64,000 nt of DNA, from positions 1 through 64,000 of the IMG/VR virus record IMGVR_UViG_3300036859_000186; one strand, written 5' to 3'. The first letter of the stretch is position 1. The number at the start of each line of letters is the position of its first letter. Below the pieces are notes generated by a model, which was given only the letters and a program-made list of their open reading frames with translations, made no database searches and had not been told where the DNA came from. Positions 46,600 through 55,718 of this stretch are shown one piece after another. The translations under genes were made by a program, and so were the position numbers. The DNA is from a virus.

Positions 46600-47736
46600 A
46601 TGGCCAATTTCAACTTCAGAACATTCACACACTCTGGCCGACTAGAGCGCTGGCTCGGACCCAACCATGTTGAGTCCATGAGCACGTCGATGAAGGACTG
46701 GTATGGTCCTCCTATTGCTGTCTCTGGCGTCCCAGGAAACGTGTGGGCAATGAAGGGCGGTGACTTCACTGGCCCTTGCAATTGGGGTCAGTTTGCTAAC
46801 ATCAAGGACTACACGACCCAACACATTAAGCGTATCCTTAGGAATGTAGCAAAGCGTCAGCTCTCCACAACCAATGCCGGCTTTGCCTCCCTTTCCGACA
46901 TCATCTCTGAAGCTACAGTTGGTGGGAAGGCTCGCTTTTTCCATTACCATAAAAATGGTGTGACTGGCGCAGTGAACGTAACTAGCTCTCTTTGGGGACT
47001 AGGAACTATGCCCACAGCTGGTGCAAATGCTGCCGCGGCACCCGGTGGAGAAGCTCCAGTCGATTCCACAGTTGGAGCTTATGCATTTACTAATCCAACG
47101 GGTGGTGACACACAACATATCATAAACCTAGCAATGGGTGGATCTGTTGCTGCTAACAATCTTCTTCTATACGATCGAATCTTCCAAGTTGATAAGACCA
47201 TGAACTCCAGTGCCACCGAGTCGGTAACAGGAGTTCCCACTCGCTATCAATCCTCTACTTCGACCGATGCCAACTATGCTGGAGGCAATTTCTTTTTCCC
47301 AGAAGTCGGTGGCACTGCTCTAGCTAATACTGCTCATAACTGGACAGTGTGCCAATACCGCAACCAGGCCGGCACGGATGCTCAAACTGCACCCTCAGCA
47401 ACAGGAGTGAACTCAGCCATTGCACGCCGTATTGATCTCAGTGCGGCGGGTGCATGGTTCATGCCACTGGCTTCAGGTGACACGGGCGCAATGGACCTGG
47501 CACAAATCCAATGTTCAGCTCTTGTGGCCACAGGTGTCATCAACTTCGTTATAGGTCACCCGATCGCGTGGTGCCCTTGCCCAGTTGCCAACATCATCAA
47601 TATCAATGACAATATCATGACTGCCTTCAATCTAGTCAGGGTATTTGATGATGCTGCTCTCGCCTGGTTAGAGGTTAATAAGCCTGCTACAACTGCTACG
47701 ACCTACACGGGAACTATTACAACGGTAAGCGGCTAG
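46600..47736 (+). CDS. structural protein, tandem paralogue A
   Basis: 378 residues. Shares long blocks with the next gene: YQSSTSTD, SVTGVPTR, FPEVGGTAL, HNWTVCQYRNQ, VATGVINFVIGHPIAW. Ala/Gly-rich, no membrane segments; likely a decoration or minor head protein. SD region is weak. Confidence 0.7.
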   Translation: MANFNFRTFTHSGRLERWLGPNHVESMSTSMKDWYGPPIAVSGVPGNVWAMKGGDFTGPCNWGQFANIKDYTTQHIKRILRNVAKRQLSTTNAGFASLSDIISEATVGGKARFFHYHKNGVTGAVNVTSSLWGLGTMPTAGANAAAAPGGEAPVDSTVGAYAFTNPTGGDTQHIINLAMGGSVAANNLLLYDRIFQVDKTMNSSATESVTGVPTRYQSSTSTDANYAGGNFFFPEVGGTALANTAHNWTVCQYRNQAGTDAQTAPSATGVNSAIARRIDLSAAGAWFMPLASGDTGAMDLAQIQCSALVATGVINFVIGHPIAWCPCPVANIININDNIMTAFNLVRVFDDAALAWLEVNKPATTATTYTGTITTVSG

Positions 47737-47751
47737 AGACTTTTCCCTAAA

Positions 47752-48870
47752 ATGTATATCCTTAACCAACGTAGCACGCATTCCTCCAGGCTAGAGAGGT
47801 GGTTAGGTCCAGAACAGGTAACTAAGCTATCTCTTAGCATGCATGGATGGTATGGTCCACCCATCGCTTTAGCTAGTGTTCCTGGTTCAGTGTGGGCTAC
47901 TGGCGATGGCGACTTTGTGGGGCCTATTACTGCGGGTCGTCTCGCCCATGCTTACGATTACCTTCGTGATCGTGTGCGAGCCCGCATCCGCCACATTGGT
48001 CGCAGCCAGATGACCAAACTTGGTTCTGGTTTTGTTGACCTAGCAGATGTCACATCCTCACTACATACAACTCAATATCTAAATTTCTACAAGGATGTCA
48101 CCACAAACGGACTTATTACAGCTTCCTATTGGGGGCTTGGTGGTGTGCCATCTGCTGGTGCCAACGCTGCAGCAGCTCCTGGCGGCGAAGCTCCTACCCG
48201 TGCCACTACAGGTGCCCTAGGTCAATACAATCCGCCGGCAAGCAATACACAGCATTTTTCTCGTGCCAATACCTTCACTGACGGACAGGCTTCATCCTAT
48301 CTTCTATATGATAGATTGTTCCAAGTGAACAAGACTATGAACTCTACCACTGCAGAATCAGTAACTGGAGTCCCTACTCGCTATCAGTCCTCAACCTCCA
48401 CTGACATGGACTATGCGGCAGGAAACTTTTGTTTCCCTGAAGTTGGTGGCACCGCTCTTGCAGCCACAGCTCACAACTGGACAGTTTGCCAATATCGTAA
48501 TCAAACAGGAACAGATGCTCAATCATTCCCATCAGTAGCCGGACGATCAGCCGCACAGGCTCGAACTATCGATCTCCCGACTTCTTCATGGTTCATGCCA
48601 CTATCCTCAGCTGATACTGGCGTAATAGACTTAGCACAAATACAGTGTGATGCTTTGGTGGCCACAGGCGTCATTAATTTCGTCATTGGCCATCCAATTG
48701 CATGGTTCACTAATCCAATCATCAATAACGTCTTCCAGTCCGACGGCATTCTAACTGCCTTCAATATGGTTAGAATATTTGATGATGCTGCCCTCACCAT
48801 ACTGGACATCTACAGAACAAATTCGACAGCATCCACAGTAACTGGAAATATTGAAACCATCTGGGGTTAA
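47752..48870 (+). CDS. structural protein, tandem paralogue B
   Basis: 372 residues, about half identical by eye to paralogue A. The N-terminal 100 residues (SSRLERWLGPEQ, MHGWYGPPIA, GDFVGPI) align throughout, so this is a whole-gene duplication rather than a domain swap. Confidence 0.7.
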   Translation: MYILNQRSTHSSRLERWLGPEQVTKLSLSMHGWYGPPIALASVPGSVWATGDGDFVGPITAGRLAHAYDYLRDRVRARIRHIGRSQMTKLGSGFVDLADVTSSLHTTQYLNFYKDVTTNGLITASYWGLGGVPSAGANAAAAPGGEAPTRATTGALGQYNPPASNTQHFSRANTFTDGQASSYLLYDRLFQVNKTMNSTTAESVTGVPTRYQSSTSTDMDYAAGNFCFPEVGGTALAATAHNWTVCQYRNQTGTDAQSFPSVAGRSAAQARTIDLPTSSWFMPLSSADTGVIDLAQIQCDALVATGVINFVIGHPIAWFTNPIINNVFQSDGILTAFNMVRIFDDAALTILDIYRTNSTASTVTGNIETIWG

Positions 48871-48872
48871 GA

Positions 48873-49391
48873 TTGGCCACCTACAATTCCTCAATTCCCA
48901 GGGGGACACTGATAGGTTCCTTAGCTTGGGCACCTACTAGCACTTCCCACAATCCTAATCCGCCCATCACTATTGAGGGAACGGGCCTTGTCAATTACGA
49001 GCTGAATCTAGAGCCGGGCACCTACACGCTCACAGGTGCCGATCTCACACTACTCCGAACTTACATTCTTAACCTGGAACCAGGTGTCTATACACTAACA
49101 GGCTTCTTTGTTTCGAACGCCAAGGATTATGAGCTAAACCTGGAACCAGGTGTCTACACCCTTACTGGCTCAGATACAACCCCATCAGTAGGTCGGTTCC
49201 TCAATCTTGAGCCTGGCACCTACACACTCACTGGCTTCTTCGTTGACAATACACCTTCAATCACCTCTCTAGCTGTGCGCGATGGCCACATGCAGCGAGC
49301 CTACGTAGCAGGAGAAATCCTCCAGTCTACACAAGTCATGGACGAGCTGCTTTCAGCCTTTGTTAGTGACGAAATTCTAGAGGAAATCTAA
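48873..49391 (+). CDS. repeat protein with four LNLEPG(T/V)YTLTG units
   Basis: 172 residues from a TTG start, GGGG upstream. Four copies of LNLEPG-x-YTLTG begin at residues 44, 66, 88 and 110, an exact 22-residue period; the rest is a helical C-terminus. This looks like a beta-solenoid or spacer module in a virion protein. Confidence 0.7.
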   Translation: MATYNSSIPRGTLIGSLAWAPTSTSHNPNPPITIEGTGLVNYELNLEPGTYTLTGADLTLLRTYILNLEPGVYTLTGFFVSNAKDYELNLEPGVYTLTGSDTTPSVGRFLNLEPGTYTLTGFFVDNTPSITSLAVRDGHMQRAYVAGEILQSTQVMDELLSAFVSDEILEEI

Positions 49392-49807
49392 TGGCATCTC
49401 CTATCAAAGATTTTGGTCCGAATGATGCTATCCCAGAAGGATCAGATCGCCGCTACAAGTGCAAGTTCTTCGAGGCAGCTGACGGCGAGCCCCAAATCGA
49501 TGACTCGGCCATCCTCACCATCACTGCTACCCTTCGAGACATCTCACCACAGGGCTCGAACAACATCATTAATAGCCGTCTCGATCAGAGCGTTCTGAAC
49601 ACGAATGGAGGCACCCTCGCCACCGACGGCACCTTTGCCCTGTTCCTCACAGGCAATACAGACAACGTCTGTATGACCCCACAAGAATCAGGCAAACTGG
49701 AACTGCACAAACTAACTATCAAGGTGACCTACACAAAGTCTGGTGGTGGCACGGGTTACCTGAATCATGAAATTCGCTTCTACGTTATGAATCTGGGAGA
49801 TGTCTAA
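49391..49807 (+). CDS. hypothetical structural protein
   Basis: 138 residues, start overlaps the previous stop (TAATG). Beta-rich, acidic. Unknown. Confidence 0.62.
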   Translation: MASPIKDFGPNDAIPEGSDRRYKCKFFEAADGEPQIDDSAILTITATLRDISPQGSNNIINSRLDQSVLNTNGGTLATDGTFALFLTGNTDNVCMTPQESGKLELHKLTIKVTYTKSGGGTGYLNHEIRFYVMNLGDV

Positions 49808-50160
49808 TGGCAGTAACCTCTACACGCCGAGAAGAAATCACCTTCGACGGGGACGTTGTTGGTGCCGAGATCCTGGAAGCAGCCGATAACCTGGTATCGC
49901 CAGGCTCCATCGAAATCAAAACACTCGCCTCAGGCTTCACCTCAATCTCGGTCCCCACGGGTGGCTCAACCGTCACCGCCTGCACAATTGTCCCGCCAGC
50001 AGGCAACTCCACCTCCATCACTCTTAAGGGTGTCACAGGGGACACAGGAATCCGTATCCACAATACGGACCCAACAACCATCGCAATCCATTCCTCGGTC
50101 ACTGCCATCGGCATCACTACAGGTGCTATCATCACTGGCGTTCGTTTCTTCTGGTCCTAA
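49807..50160 (+). CDS. hypothetical beta-rich structural protein
   Basis: 117 residues, Thr/Ile/Gly-rich beta sandwich-like (SISVPTGGSTVTACTIVPPA). Start overlaps the previous stop. Possibly a decoration protein. Confidence 0.62.
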   Translation: MAVTSTRREEITFDGDVVGAEILEAADNLVSPGSIEIKTLASGFTSISVPTGGSTVTACTIVPPAGNSTSITLKGVTGDTGIRIHNTDPTTIAIHSSVTAIGITTGAIITGVRFFWS

Positions 50161-50174
50161 GGAGCTTCCATCGT

Positions 50175-50513
50175 ATGTGGCTTTCGTCTCGTCTCGTTGA
50201 AATCTTCGGCATCTCTAAAGAATCGTTTGACGACCTCCGTCAAGAACTAGCCACCACCAAGGCTGAGCGAGACTCCTACAAAGAGGAACTCTCTCGCACG
50301 ACCATCATGGCTGACTGGCTCCGTATGCAAATCAACCAGCTCCAGATTGAGCGCACTCAGCTCCTGGACAAGGCATATGGCATCAAGACCCCAATCCCCG
50401 AGATAGCTCGGGCCAGACACGCCATCGCCCCCCACCTGGATGAATTCTCATTCGAGGACGTAGGCGATGAAATGGCTAAAAAGCTGGGTCTACCAACTTA
50501 CCACACCTCTTAA
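50175..50513 (+). CDS. coiled-coil protein before portal
   Basis: 112 residues; residues 15-60 form a strong coiled coil (LRQELATTKAERDSYKEELS). May be a chaperone or assembly factor by position. Confidence 0.6.
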   Translation: MWLSSRLVEIFGISKESFDDLRQELATTKAERDSYKEELSRTTIMADWLRMQINQLQIERTQLLDKAYGIKTPIPEIARARHAIAPHLDEFSFEDVGDEMAKKLGLPTYHTS

Positions 50514-50520
50514 GTAGCTA

Positions 50521-52815
50521 ATGGCTGACACACTTCTAGGCTCGACTAATCTGGCCCCCGCACCTCCCGCAGAGCAACAGCCTGCAGGTCCAGGACAGCC
50601 ACCAGCACAGCAGCCCATCTACGACGACGCCCGCATCCTGGAGCTATTCGACACCCTCAAGCGTGAGTCAATGGACTACCGTTGGGTGTTCGAGAAGGAA
50701 TGGCTTCGAGATCAGAACTACGTTGGCAACCGACAGTGGATCACATATCACCCATCACGGCGTGAGTGGATCGACAAGCGGCTCCACAAGTGGATTCCCC
50801 GCCCTGTCACCAACAAGATGGCCGAAATCGTGCAGTCCATCCGCACGAACTTTGGAGCCATCAACCTAACTGTCAAGGTCCGTCCAGTCGGTAACACTCC
50901 CGTCTCGCAGGCAGCAGCTGAGATTGCGGACCAGATGTCTCCCATGATCCATGAGGAGCACGACATGAACCAGGTTATGCGTGAGGCCGACTATTGGCTC
51001 ATCACCGCCGGTTCAGTCGTCCTTCAAACGTCCTGGGACCGAGACATCCGTTCTAACCGACTTTTCGTTGCATCCGAACAATGCTTGACCTGTGGGACCG
51101 TCAATACACCCAAGGTCATTCAACAATCTGGTAACATCTGCCCAACCTGCGGCGGCCAGCAGTTTCAAGCTGCTACCGACCAAGCAACTGGGCAACCCGT
51201 AGGCGAGTGGCTCGCATTCGGTAAAGGCAAGACAACCGCCCTCTCTCCTTTCGAGTGGGCCGTTCCTGTCAACATTACTCGATTCGACGAACTCCCCTAC
51301 CTAATCCGTATCCGCTGGCGTGACAAGCACTGGTTCGAGGCTAATGCCCCCGACCTCGTCCCCAAGATCACTTGGGAGAAGTCGCCCTCGGATCGGTCGA
51401 TGCAAATCTACAAGTCCCTAGCCACCTCCAACGATATTGGGGGCGTGCCAAACTTCATGGGCGTCGGCTCATCTGGTGGCCAGTCCGTCGATGGCATCAC
51501 TGAATACGAACTGTGGCTCAAACCCACTCCAGAGTTCCCACAAGGACTCGTCTGCCGCATTATCGGTGACAATCAGCCCATTGTGCTCCACATGCCCGAG
51601 GAAGGGCTCCCTGGACCGTTCCCCTACAAGGACATCCAACAGAAGCCAATCTTCCCCTTCACCTTCGCTCAATACGAGCACGTTGGAGGCCGTCTCTACG
51701 GTCGGTCCGCCATCAGTCCCCTCATTCAGAAGCAAGACCAGCTGAACCAGCTCGATTCTCTCATCCAGCTGATCGTTCAGCGTATGGCCAACCCCATCTG
51801 GGTCGTTCCAGAGGGGGCAGGCATCGACACCTTCTCAGGTGAGCCTGGCTTCGTCATGAAGTGGAACCCGCTAGCCGCTGGAGGAACCGCCAAGCCAGAA
51901 CGTATCGCAGGCTCAGAAGTCCCAACCTCCCTCCAACTCCTCCGTGCCCAAATTCTCAAGGACATCGAGGAACTTTCGGGAGCATTCGACATCATCAAGG
52001 GTCAAAAGCCCAGCGGTGTCGAAGCCTTCTCAGCTCTTCAGCTCCTTGTCGAGCGTTCCCAATCTCGTTTCACTTCGGTCTTCCAATCCCGTGGTGAGAT
52101 GTATCGGAAGTGGTTCGCAATCGCTATCGAGCTAGAGCGTCAGTTTGGTCCAGAACAGCGTGTCATGACCGTCGTGGGTCCCAACCGGGGCTTCACGTTC
52201 CAACAATTCCAGAACGCCCAACTACAGGGCGATATCACGATTGCGCTGGAAGACGGCTCAAACATGCCCAAAACCGCTCTGGGCAAGCGAGCTGCCATCG
52301 AACAAGCTAATCAACTTCGTCTCCTAGACCCCTCAGATCCCGACCAGCGTTACGCCCTTCTCAACACGTTCGGCCTCTCGGACCTCGTGCCAACCCTTGA
52401 TTATCATGTCCAGGCCGCACTCAAGGTCCAGGACGACTTCGAACGTTGGGCCGTCAATCCAATGGGACCACCTCCCCTGGTGTTCAAGCCTTGGTTTGAT
52501 CCGATGGTTCACTGGGTCGAGCACATTAAATGGCTCAACACAGACCGTATGCGTGACATGCTAGCACAGAATCCGATGCTAGAGCCTATCGTCATTCAGC
52601 ATCTGCAACAGCTACAGTTCATTATGAACCCACCAGTCCAGGTAGGACCCGACGGGCAGCCCATTCAACAGGGTCCCGGCGGCCAACCTGGAGGCCCTCC
52701 TCAACCAGGAGGCGGTGGGCGAGCAATGGCAAATTCGAACCAGAACGCAGGAGCCCCTAACAGCTCCCAGCCTTCTGGGAACAAGCAGTTTGGTCCTAAC
52801 GTTGGACCTGCGTAA
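50521..52815 (+). CDS. portal protein
   Basis: 764 residues, P22 gp1-like length. Landmarks: RDQNYVGNRQW, RPVTNKMAEIVQSI, GSVVLQTSW, then GLFPFTFAQYEHVGGRLYGRS and QDQLNQLD...QRMANP, the helical crown. It contains a zinc-ribbon-like pair (CLTCG...CPTCGG, about residues 190-215), unusual for portals, and a Pro/Gln/Gly-rich C-terminus. Twelve copies would form the DNA channel used by TerL. Confidence 0.9.
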   Translation: MADTLLGSTNLAPAPPAEQQPAGPGQPPAQQPIYDDARILELFDTLKRESMDYRWVFEKEWLRDQNYVGNRQWITYHPSRREWIDKRLHKWIPRPVTNKMAEIVQSIRTNFGAINLTVKVRPVGNTPVSQAAAEIADQMSPMIHEEHDMNQVMREADYWLITAGSVVLQTSWDRDIRSNRLFVASEQCLTCGTVNTPKVIQQSGNICPTCGGQQFQAATDQATGQPVGEWLAFGKGKTTALSPFEWAVPVNITRFDELPYLIRIRWRDKHWFEANAPDLVPKITWEKSPSDRSMQIYKSLATSNDIGGVPNFMGVGSSGGQSVDGITEYELWLKPTPEFPQGLVCRIIGDNQPIVLHMPEEGLPGPFPYKDIQQKPIFPFTFAQYEHVGGRLYGRSAISPLIQKQDQLNQLDSLIQLIVQRMANPIWVVPEGAGIDTFSGEPGFVMKWNPLAAGGTAKPERIAGSEVPTSLQLLRAQILKDIEELSGAFDIIKGQKPSGVEAFSALQLLVERSQSRFTSVFQSRGEMYRKWFAIAIELERQFGPEQRVMTVVGPNRGFTFQQFQNAQLQGDITIALEDGSNMPKTALGKRAAIEQANQLRLLDPSDPDQRYALLNTFGLSDLVPTLDYHVQAALKVQDDFERWAVNPMGPPPLVFKPWFDPMVHWVEHIKWLNTDRMRDMLAQNPMLEPIVIQHLQQLQFIMNPPVQVGPDGQPIQQGPGGQPGGPPQPGGGGRAMANSNQNAGAPNSSQPSGNKQFGPNVGPA

Positions 52816-52887
52816 GGGGCAGCGCTAATTGCCCCATACTGCTCCCCTCCGTTCTGGGGAGCCTTCCAAACGCGGACCTCACCCGCG
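52816..52887 (+). terminator. three consecutive hairpins after the portal gene
   Basis: GGGGCA/TGCCCC (52816-52835), GCTCCCC/GGGGAGC (52841-52862) and CGCGG/CCGCG (52871-52887). None has a U-tail. They may attenuate portal versus scaffold/capsid expression. Confidence 0.5.
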
Positions 52888-52906
52888 ACACCAAAGGTAA
52901 GGAAGC

Positions 52907-53770
52907 ATGTCTGACGTAAACGTGACCGATAACAACCCGCAGGGTGGAGCACCTGCGACACCAACTCCCGCTCCATCAACACCAGCGTTCGTTCCCACTC
53001 ATCTTGAGATGGGGACGGCGGTGGCACCCGCTGTTCCAGCCGCCCCAGCGATACCACAGGTAGCCACGCCCGCACCCGCGACAGATGGTGATAGAAGCAA
53101 CTGGGTTCCGCCACACCGAATCCGAGAGACCCGAGAAGCTGCAATCAGGGAGGCTACCACGCAGTTCCAACAGCGTGAGGCCGCTCTTCAAGCGCAGGTT
53201 CAAGCGGTTCAGCAACAGCTTCAGGCACTAGTAGGTGTGCGACAGCCAAGCCAGCAAGTCGCTGAGCAGGAAGCCATCAAACAGCAGTTCGCCTCTCTAT
53301 ATCCAGGACTAGCTACCCTGGAGCAGAAGCACAAAGAACTACTGGGCATCCTGGAGCGAGCTGGAGACTTCGAGCAGAGCACGAGCCATTATTGGCAGAA
53401 CTACGGTCGCCAGTCAATGGACAAGCTCTTTTCACTAGCTTCAACAGCTAATGGGGGAAGCCCTGTTACGCCCGAGGCTAAGGAACAGCTCCATGCCGCT
53501 TTCAGTGGTTGGGTTCAAGCGAGCCCAGAACGCGTTGAGCGTTATACCAATGACCCCACAATCGTGGATGACTTCTGGAAGGCTTTCACTGCCTCCTTTA
53601 TCGACCCCGCACGTCGGGCCGCAGTCACAGCACCAGCCGCACGGCTAGGCGCTCCAGTCCCACAGGACACACCAGGAGTAGCCCCAGCCCAGCGACCAGC
53701 GCCAAAGGCTGGCGACCTCGATGAGATGGTTGCTAGAGCGTGGATTAACTACCAACAGGGGGTAAAGTAG
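52907..53770 (+). CDS. scaffolding protein
   Basis: 287 residues, Ala/Pro/Gln-rich, long central coiled coil (QFQQREAALQAQVQAVQQQL) and a basic C-terminal region. Position immediately before the capsid gene is diagnostic. It would be expelled or cleaved during maturation. Confidence 0.82.
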   Translation: MSDVNVTDNNPQGGAPATPTPAPSTPAFVPTHLEMGTAVAPAVPAAPAIPQVATPAPATDGDRSNWVPPHRIRETREAAIREATTQFQQREAALQAQVQAVQQQLQALVGVRQPSQQVAEQEAIKQQFASLYPGLATLEQKHKELLGILERAGDFEQSTSHYWQNYGRQSMDKLFSLASTANGGSPVTPEAKEQLHAAFSGWVQASPERVERYTNDPTIVDDFWKAFTASFIDPARRAAVTAPAARLGAPVPQDTPGVAPAQRPAPKAGDLDEMVARAWINYQQGVK

Positions 53771-53821
53771 GCGCATAAACCGCGCCGTAAAGACCCCTTT
53801 CTATCTCATAGGTAAATACCA

Positions 53822-55123
53822 ATGGGTCTAGATCGTCAGGCACTCGATGCTGCGCTAAAAGATGTCCTAGAGGACGGCGTTGCAGAGGGTGTCAATAACA
53901 AAAACCCACTACGGGACCTAATCAAGACTGAGAAGGTTCCGTTCCGTGGTCGTGAGATTGTGCGTGTCACGCACACCACGCGTAACGTCTCGCCAATGTT
54001 CGTTGGTGAAGACTCAGCATTCGCGGATGCTGGACAGCAGGGCTACTCACGGATGAGCGTTGATCAGCGTAAGCTGATGGCGCGTATTCGTATGACCTGG
54101 GAAGTCATGGTGGACTCGACCTCTTCAGAGGGCGCGTTCGTCTCCGCACGTAAGTCAGAGATGCAATACCTCATCGACGACCTGGCTCGTCGAGACGAGT
54201 TTGCTCTAAACTCTGACGGTCGTGGTGTGCTCGCCCTTGTGGACGAGGCACCTTCAGGAACCACACTAGATGTGGACGCCCCTGCAGGAATCACCAACGA
54301 CAACTTTGGTAACCGCTTCATCTCGGCCGGGATGTTCATCGGCGCAGTCGATCCTACCTCAGGAACACTACGCACGACCATCCACAAGGTGTCAAGCGTT
54401 ACCAATGCCGGTAACCAGATCGAAGTCGATTCATCCACTCACACTGGCTGGGCTGATAACGATTTCATCGTGCAGGTTGCGAACTCAGCAGTCACTGATG
54501 TTCTCGACAGCTCATATGAGCACGCATGGTGGGGCCTGATGGCCCTGGTTGACGATGGCACGTATCGTGCATCCTACTTCGGTCTCGACCGAACACAAGT
54601 GCCCGCCTACTCGGCCTACGTTACGGCATCAACCGGCGCAATCTCGACCGACCTCATTCAGCGAGTGTCGGACGTGGTTGACCAGAAGCTCGGCGGAAAG
54701 ATTGGCATTATCCTGTGCCATCACTCAACACGCCGACTAGTCATCCAGCTAACGGATGGCGACCGTCGATACACTCAGGGAAACCTGATGCGTCCCGACC
54801 CAGCCACGGTGGCATTCAAGCAGGGCGACATCCCCTTCGGTGATGTTCCTGTGCGAGCCCTCCGTGACTTCCCTCTCGACGTGATGATGTTCCTCGACCT
54901 GCAGAACGCAGGATTCAAGGAATACGTCTCAGAGAGCGGCAAGTGGGCTGACGAAGACGGTTCAGTCCTAGCACGTATTGGCACGGGCACATCAGCTCGT
55001 GACAGCTACGAGGCATGGTATCGTATGCGTAAGCAGTATTTCCTGGAGTATCCTGCATACTGTGCCAGACTTGATGGAATTACGGGACAAAGTCTCGTGG
55101 TCCAAAGAGCAGCAGGTAGCTAA
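53822..55123 (+). CDS. major capsid protein (HK97-fold)
   Basis: 433 residues. N-arm motif (DVLEDGVAEGVNNKNPL), MARIRMTWEVMVDST spine helix region, and a C-terminal domain (EYVSESGKWADEDGSVLARI, SYEAWYRMRKQYFLEYP). No protease-type prohead domain. Ends AAGS at a TAA embedded in the direct repeat GGTAGCTA. Length equals P22-type coat proteins. Confidence 0.92.
   Translation: MGLDRQALDAALKDVLEDGVAEGVNNKNPLRDLIKTEKVPFRGREIVRVTHTTRNVSPMFVGEDSAFADAGQQGYSRMSVDQRKLMARIRMTWEVMVDSTSSEGAFVSARKSEMQYLIDDLARRDEFALNSDGRGVLALVDEAPSGTTLDVDAPAGITNDNFGNRFISAGMFIGAVDPTSGTLRTTIHKVSSVTNAGNQIEVDSSTHTGWADNDFIVQVANSAVTDVLDSSYEHAWWGLMALVDDGTYRASYFGLDRTQVPAYSAYVTASTGAISTDLIQRVSDVVDQKLGGKIGIILCHHSTRRLVIQLTDGDRRYTQGNLMRPDPATVAFKQGDIPFGDVPVRALRDFPLDVMMFLDLQNAGFKEYVSESGKWADEDGSVLARIGTGTSARDSYEAWYRMRKQYFLEYPAYCARLDGITGQSLVVQRAAGS
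55115..55122 (+). repeat. 8-bp direct repeat GGTAGCTA flanking HNH insertion (partner 55691-55698)
   Basis: Copies at 55115-55122 and 55691-55698 bracket exactly 576 bases (192 codons). Both copies sit in the same codon phase, so removing one interval would fuse the capsid frame with the downstream frame. Confidence 0.6.
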
Positions 55124-55129
55124 AGCTAA

Positions 55130-55582
55130 ATGGCTACTCCTACTCATTGTCCTCGTGGCCATGAGTATGATGAAAAGAACACGTATTGGCAGGGAAGAGC
55201 AAACGGCCATAAAACAGCCTGTTGCCGAACCTGCCAGCGTGCTCGCCTAAAAGCTAAAAAGGGTTACCACACAGCCTATATGAGAGAGTGGCGTGCATCG
55301 AATGGTGGACGCCACCGACTCACTTGGACAGAGCTACGAAAACGAAAGAAGGCGTGGCTTGAAGAATACAAGTCCCTCAACGGATGTAATAGGTGTGATG
55401 AGAACCATCCAGCTTGTCTAGACTTTCATCATAGGAATCCAGAGGATAAAACGTTCAATCTTTCGGAAGCAATTGCTCGTGCATCATTGGCACGAATTCA
55501 GGTGGAAGTCGCCAAATGCGACATCCTCTGCTCAAACTGTCATAGAAAGCTCCACTATGAGGAGCGAAAGGAAACTCACTAA
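55130..55582 (+). CDS. HNH homing endonuclease
   Basis: 150 residues: N-terminal zinc pair (CPRGH, CRTCQ), CNRCDENHPACLDFHHRN as the HNH start, KCDILCSNCHRKLHYEER as the finish. Complete, seven bases after the capsid stop. Confidence 0.85.
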   Translation: MATPTHCPRGHEYDEKNTYWQGRANGHKTACCRTCQRARLKAKKGYHTAYMREWRASNGGRHRLTWTELRKRKKAWLEEYKSLNGCNRCDENHPACLDFHHRNPEDKTFNLSEAIARASLARIQVEVAKCDILCSNCHRKLHYEERKETH

Positions 55583-55613
55583 TGCGTCTATCGGTAACAG
55601 ATCGCTTGATAGT

Positions 55614-55718
55614 ATGAAAGAAGAGATCGCTAAATGCGATATTCTTTGTTCTAATTGTCATCGTAAACTACATTACGAAGAAAGACAACGGGTAGCTATA
55701 TCAGATACGTTAAGTTAG
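55614..55718 (+). pseudogene. remnant of a second HNH endonuclease
   Basis: The encoded KCDILCSNCHRKLHYEER is identical in pattern to the end of the 55130-55582 gene but at many synonymous sites different, and only the last ~35 residues exist. An older copy of the same insertion. Confidence 0.65.
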
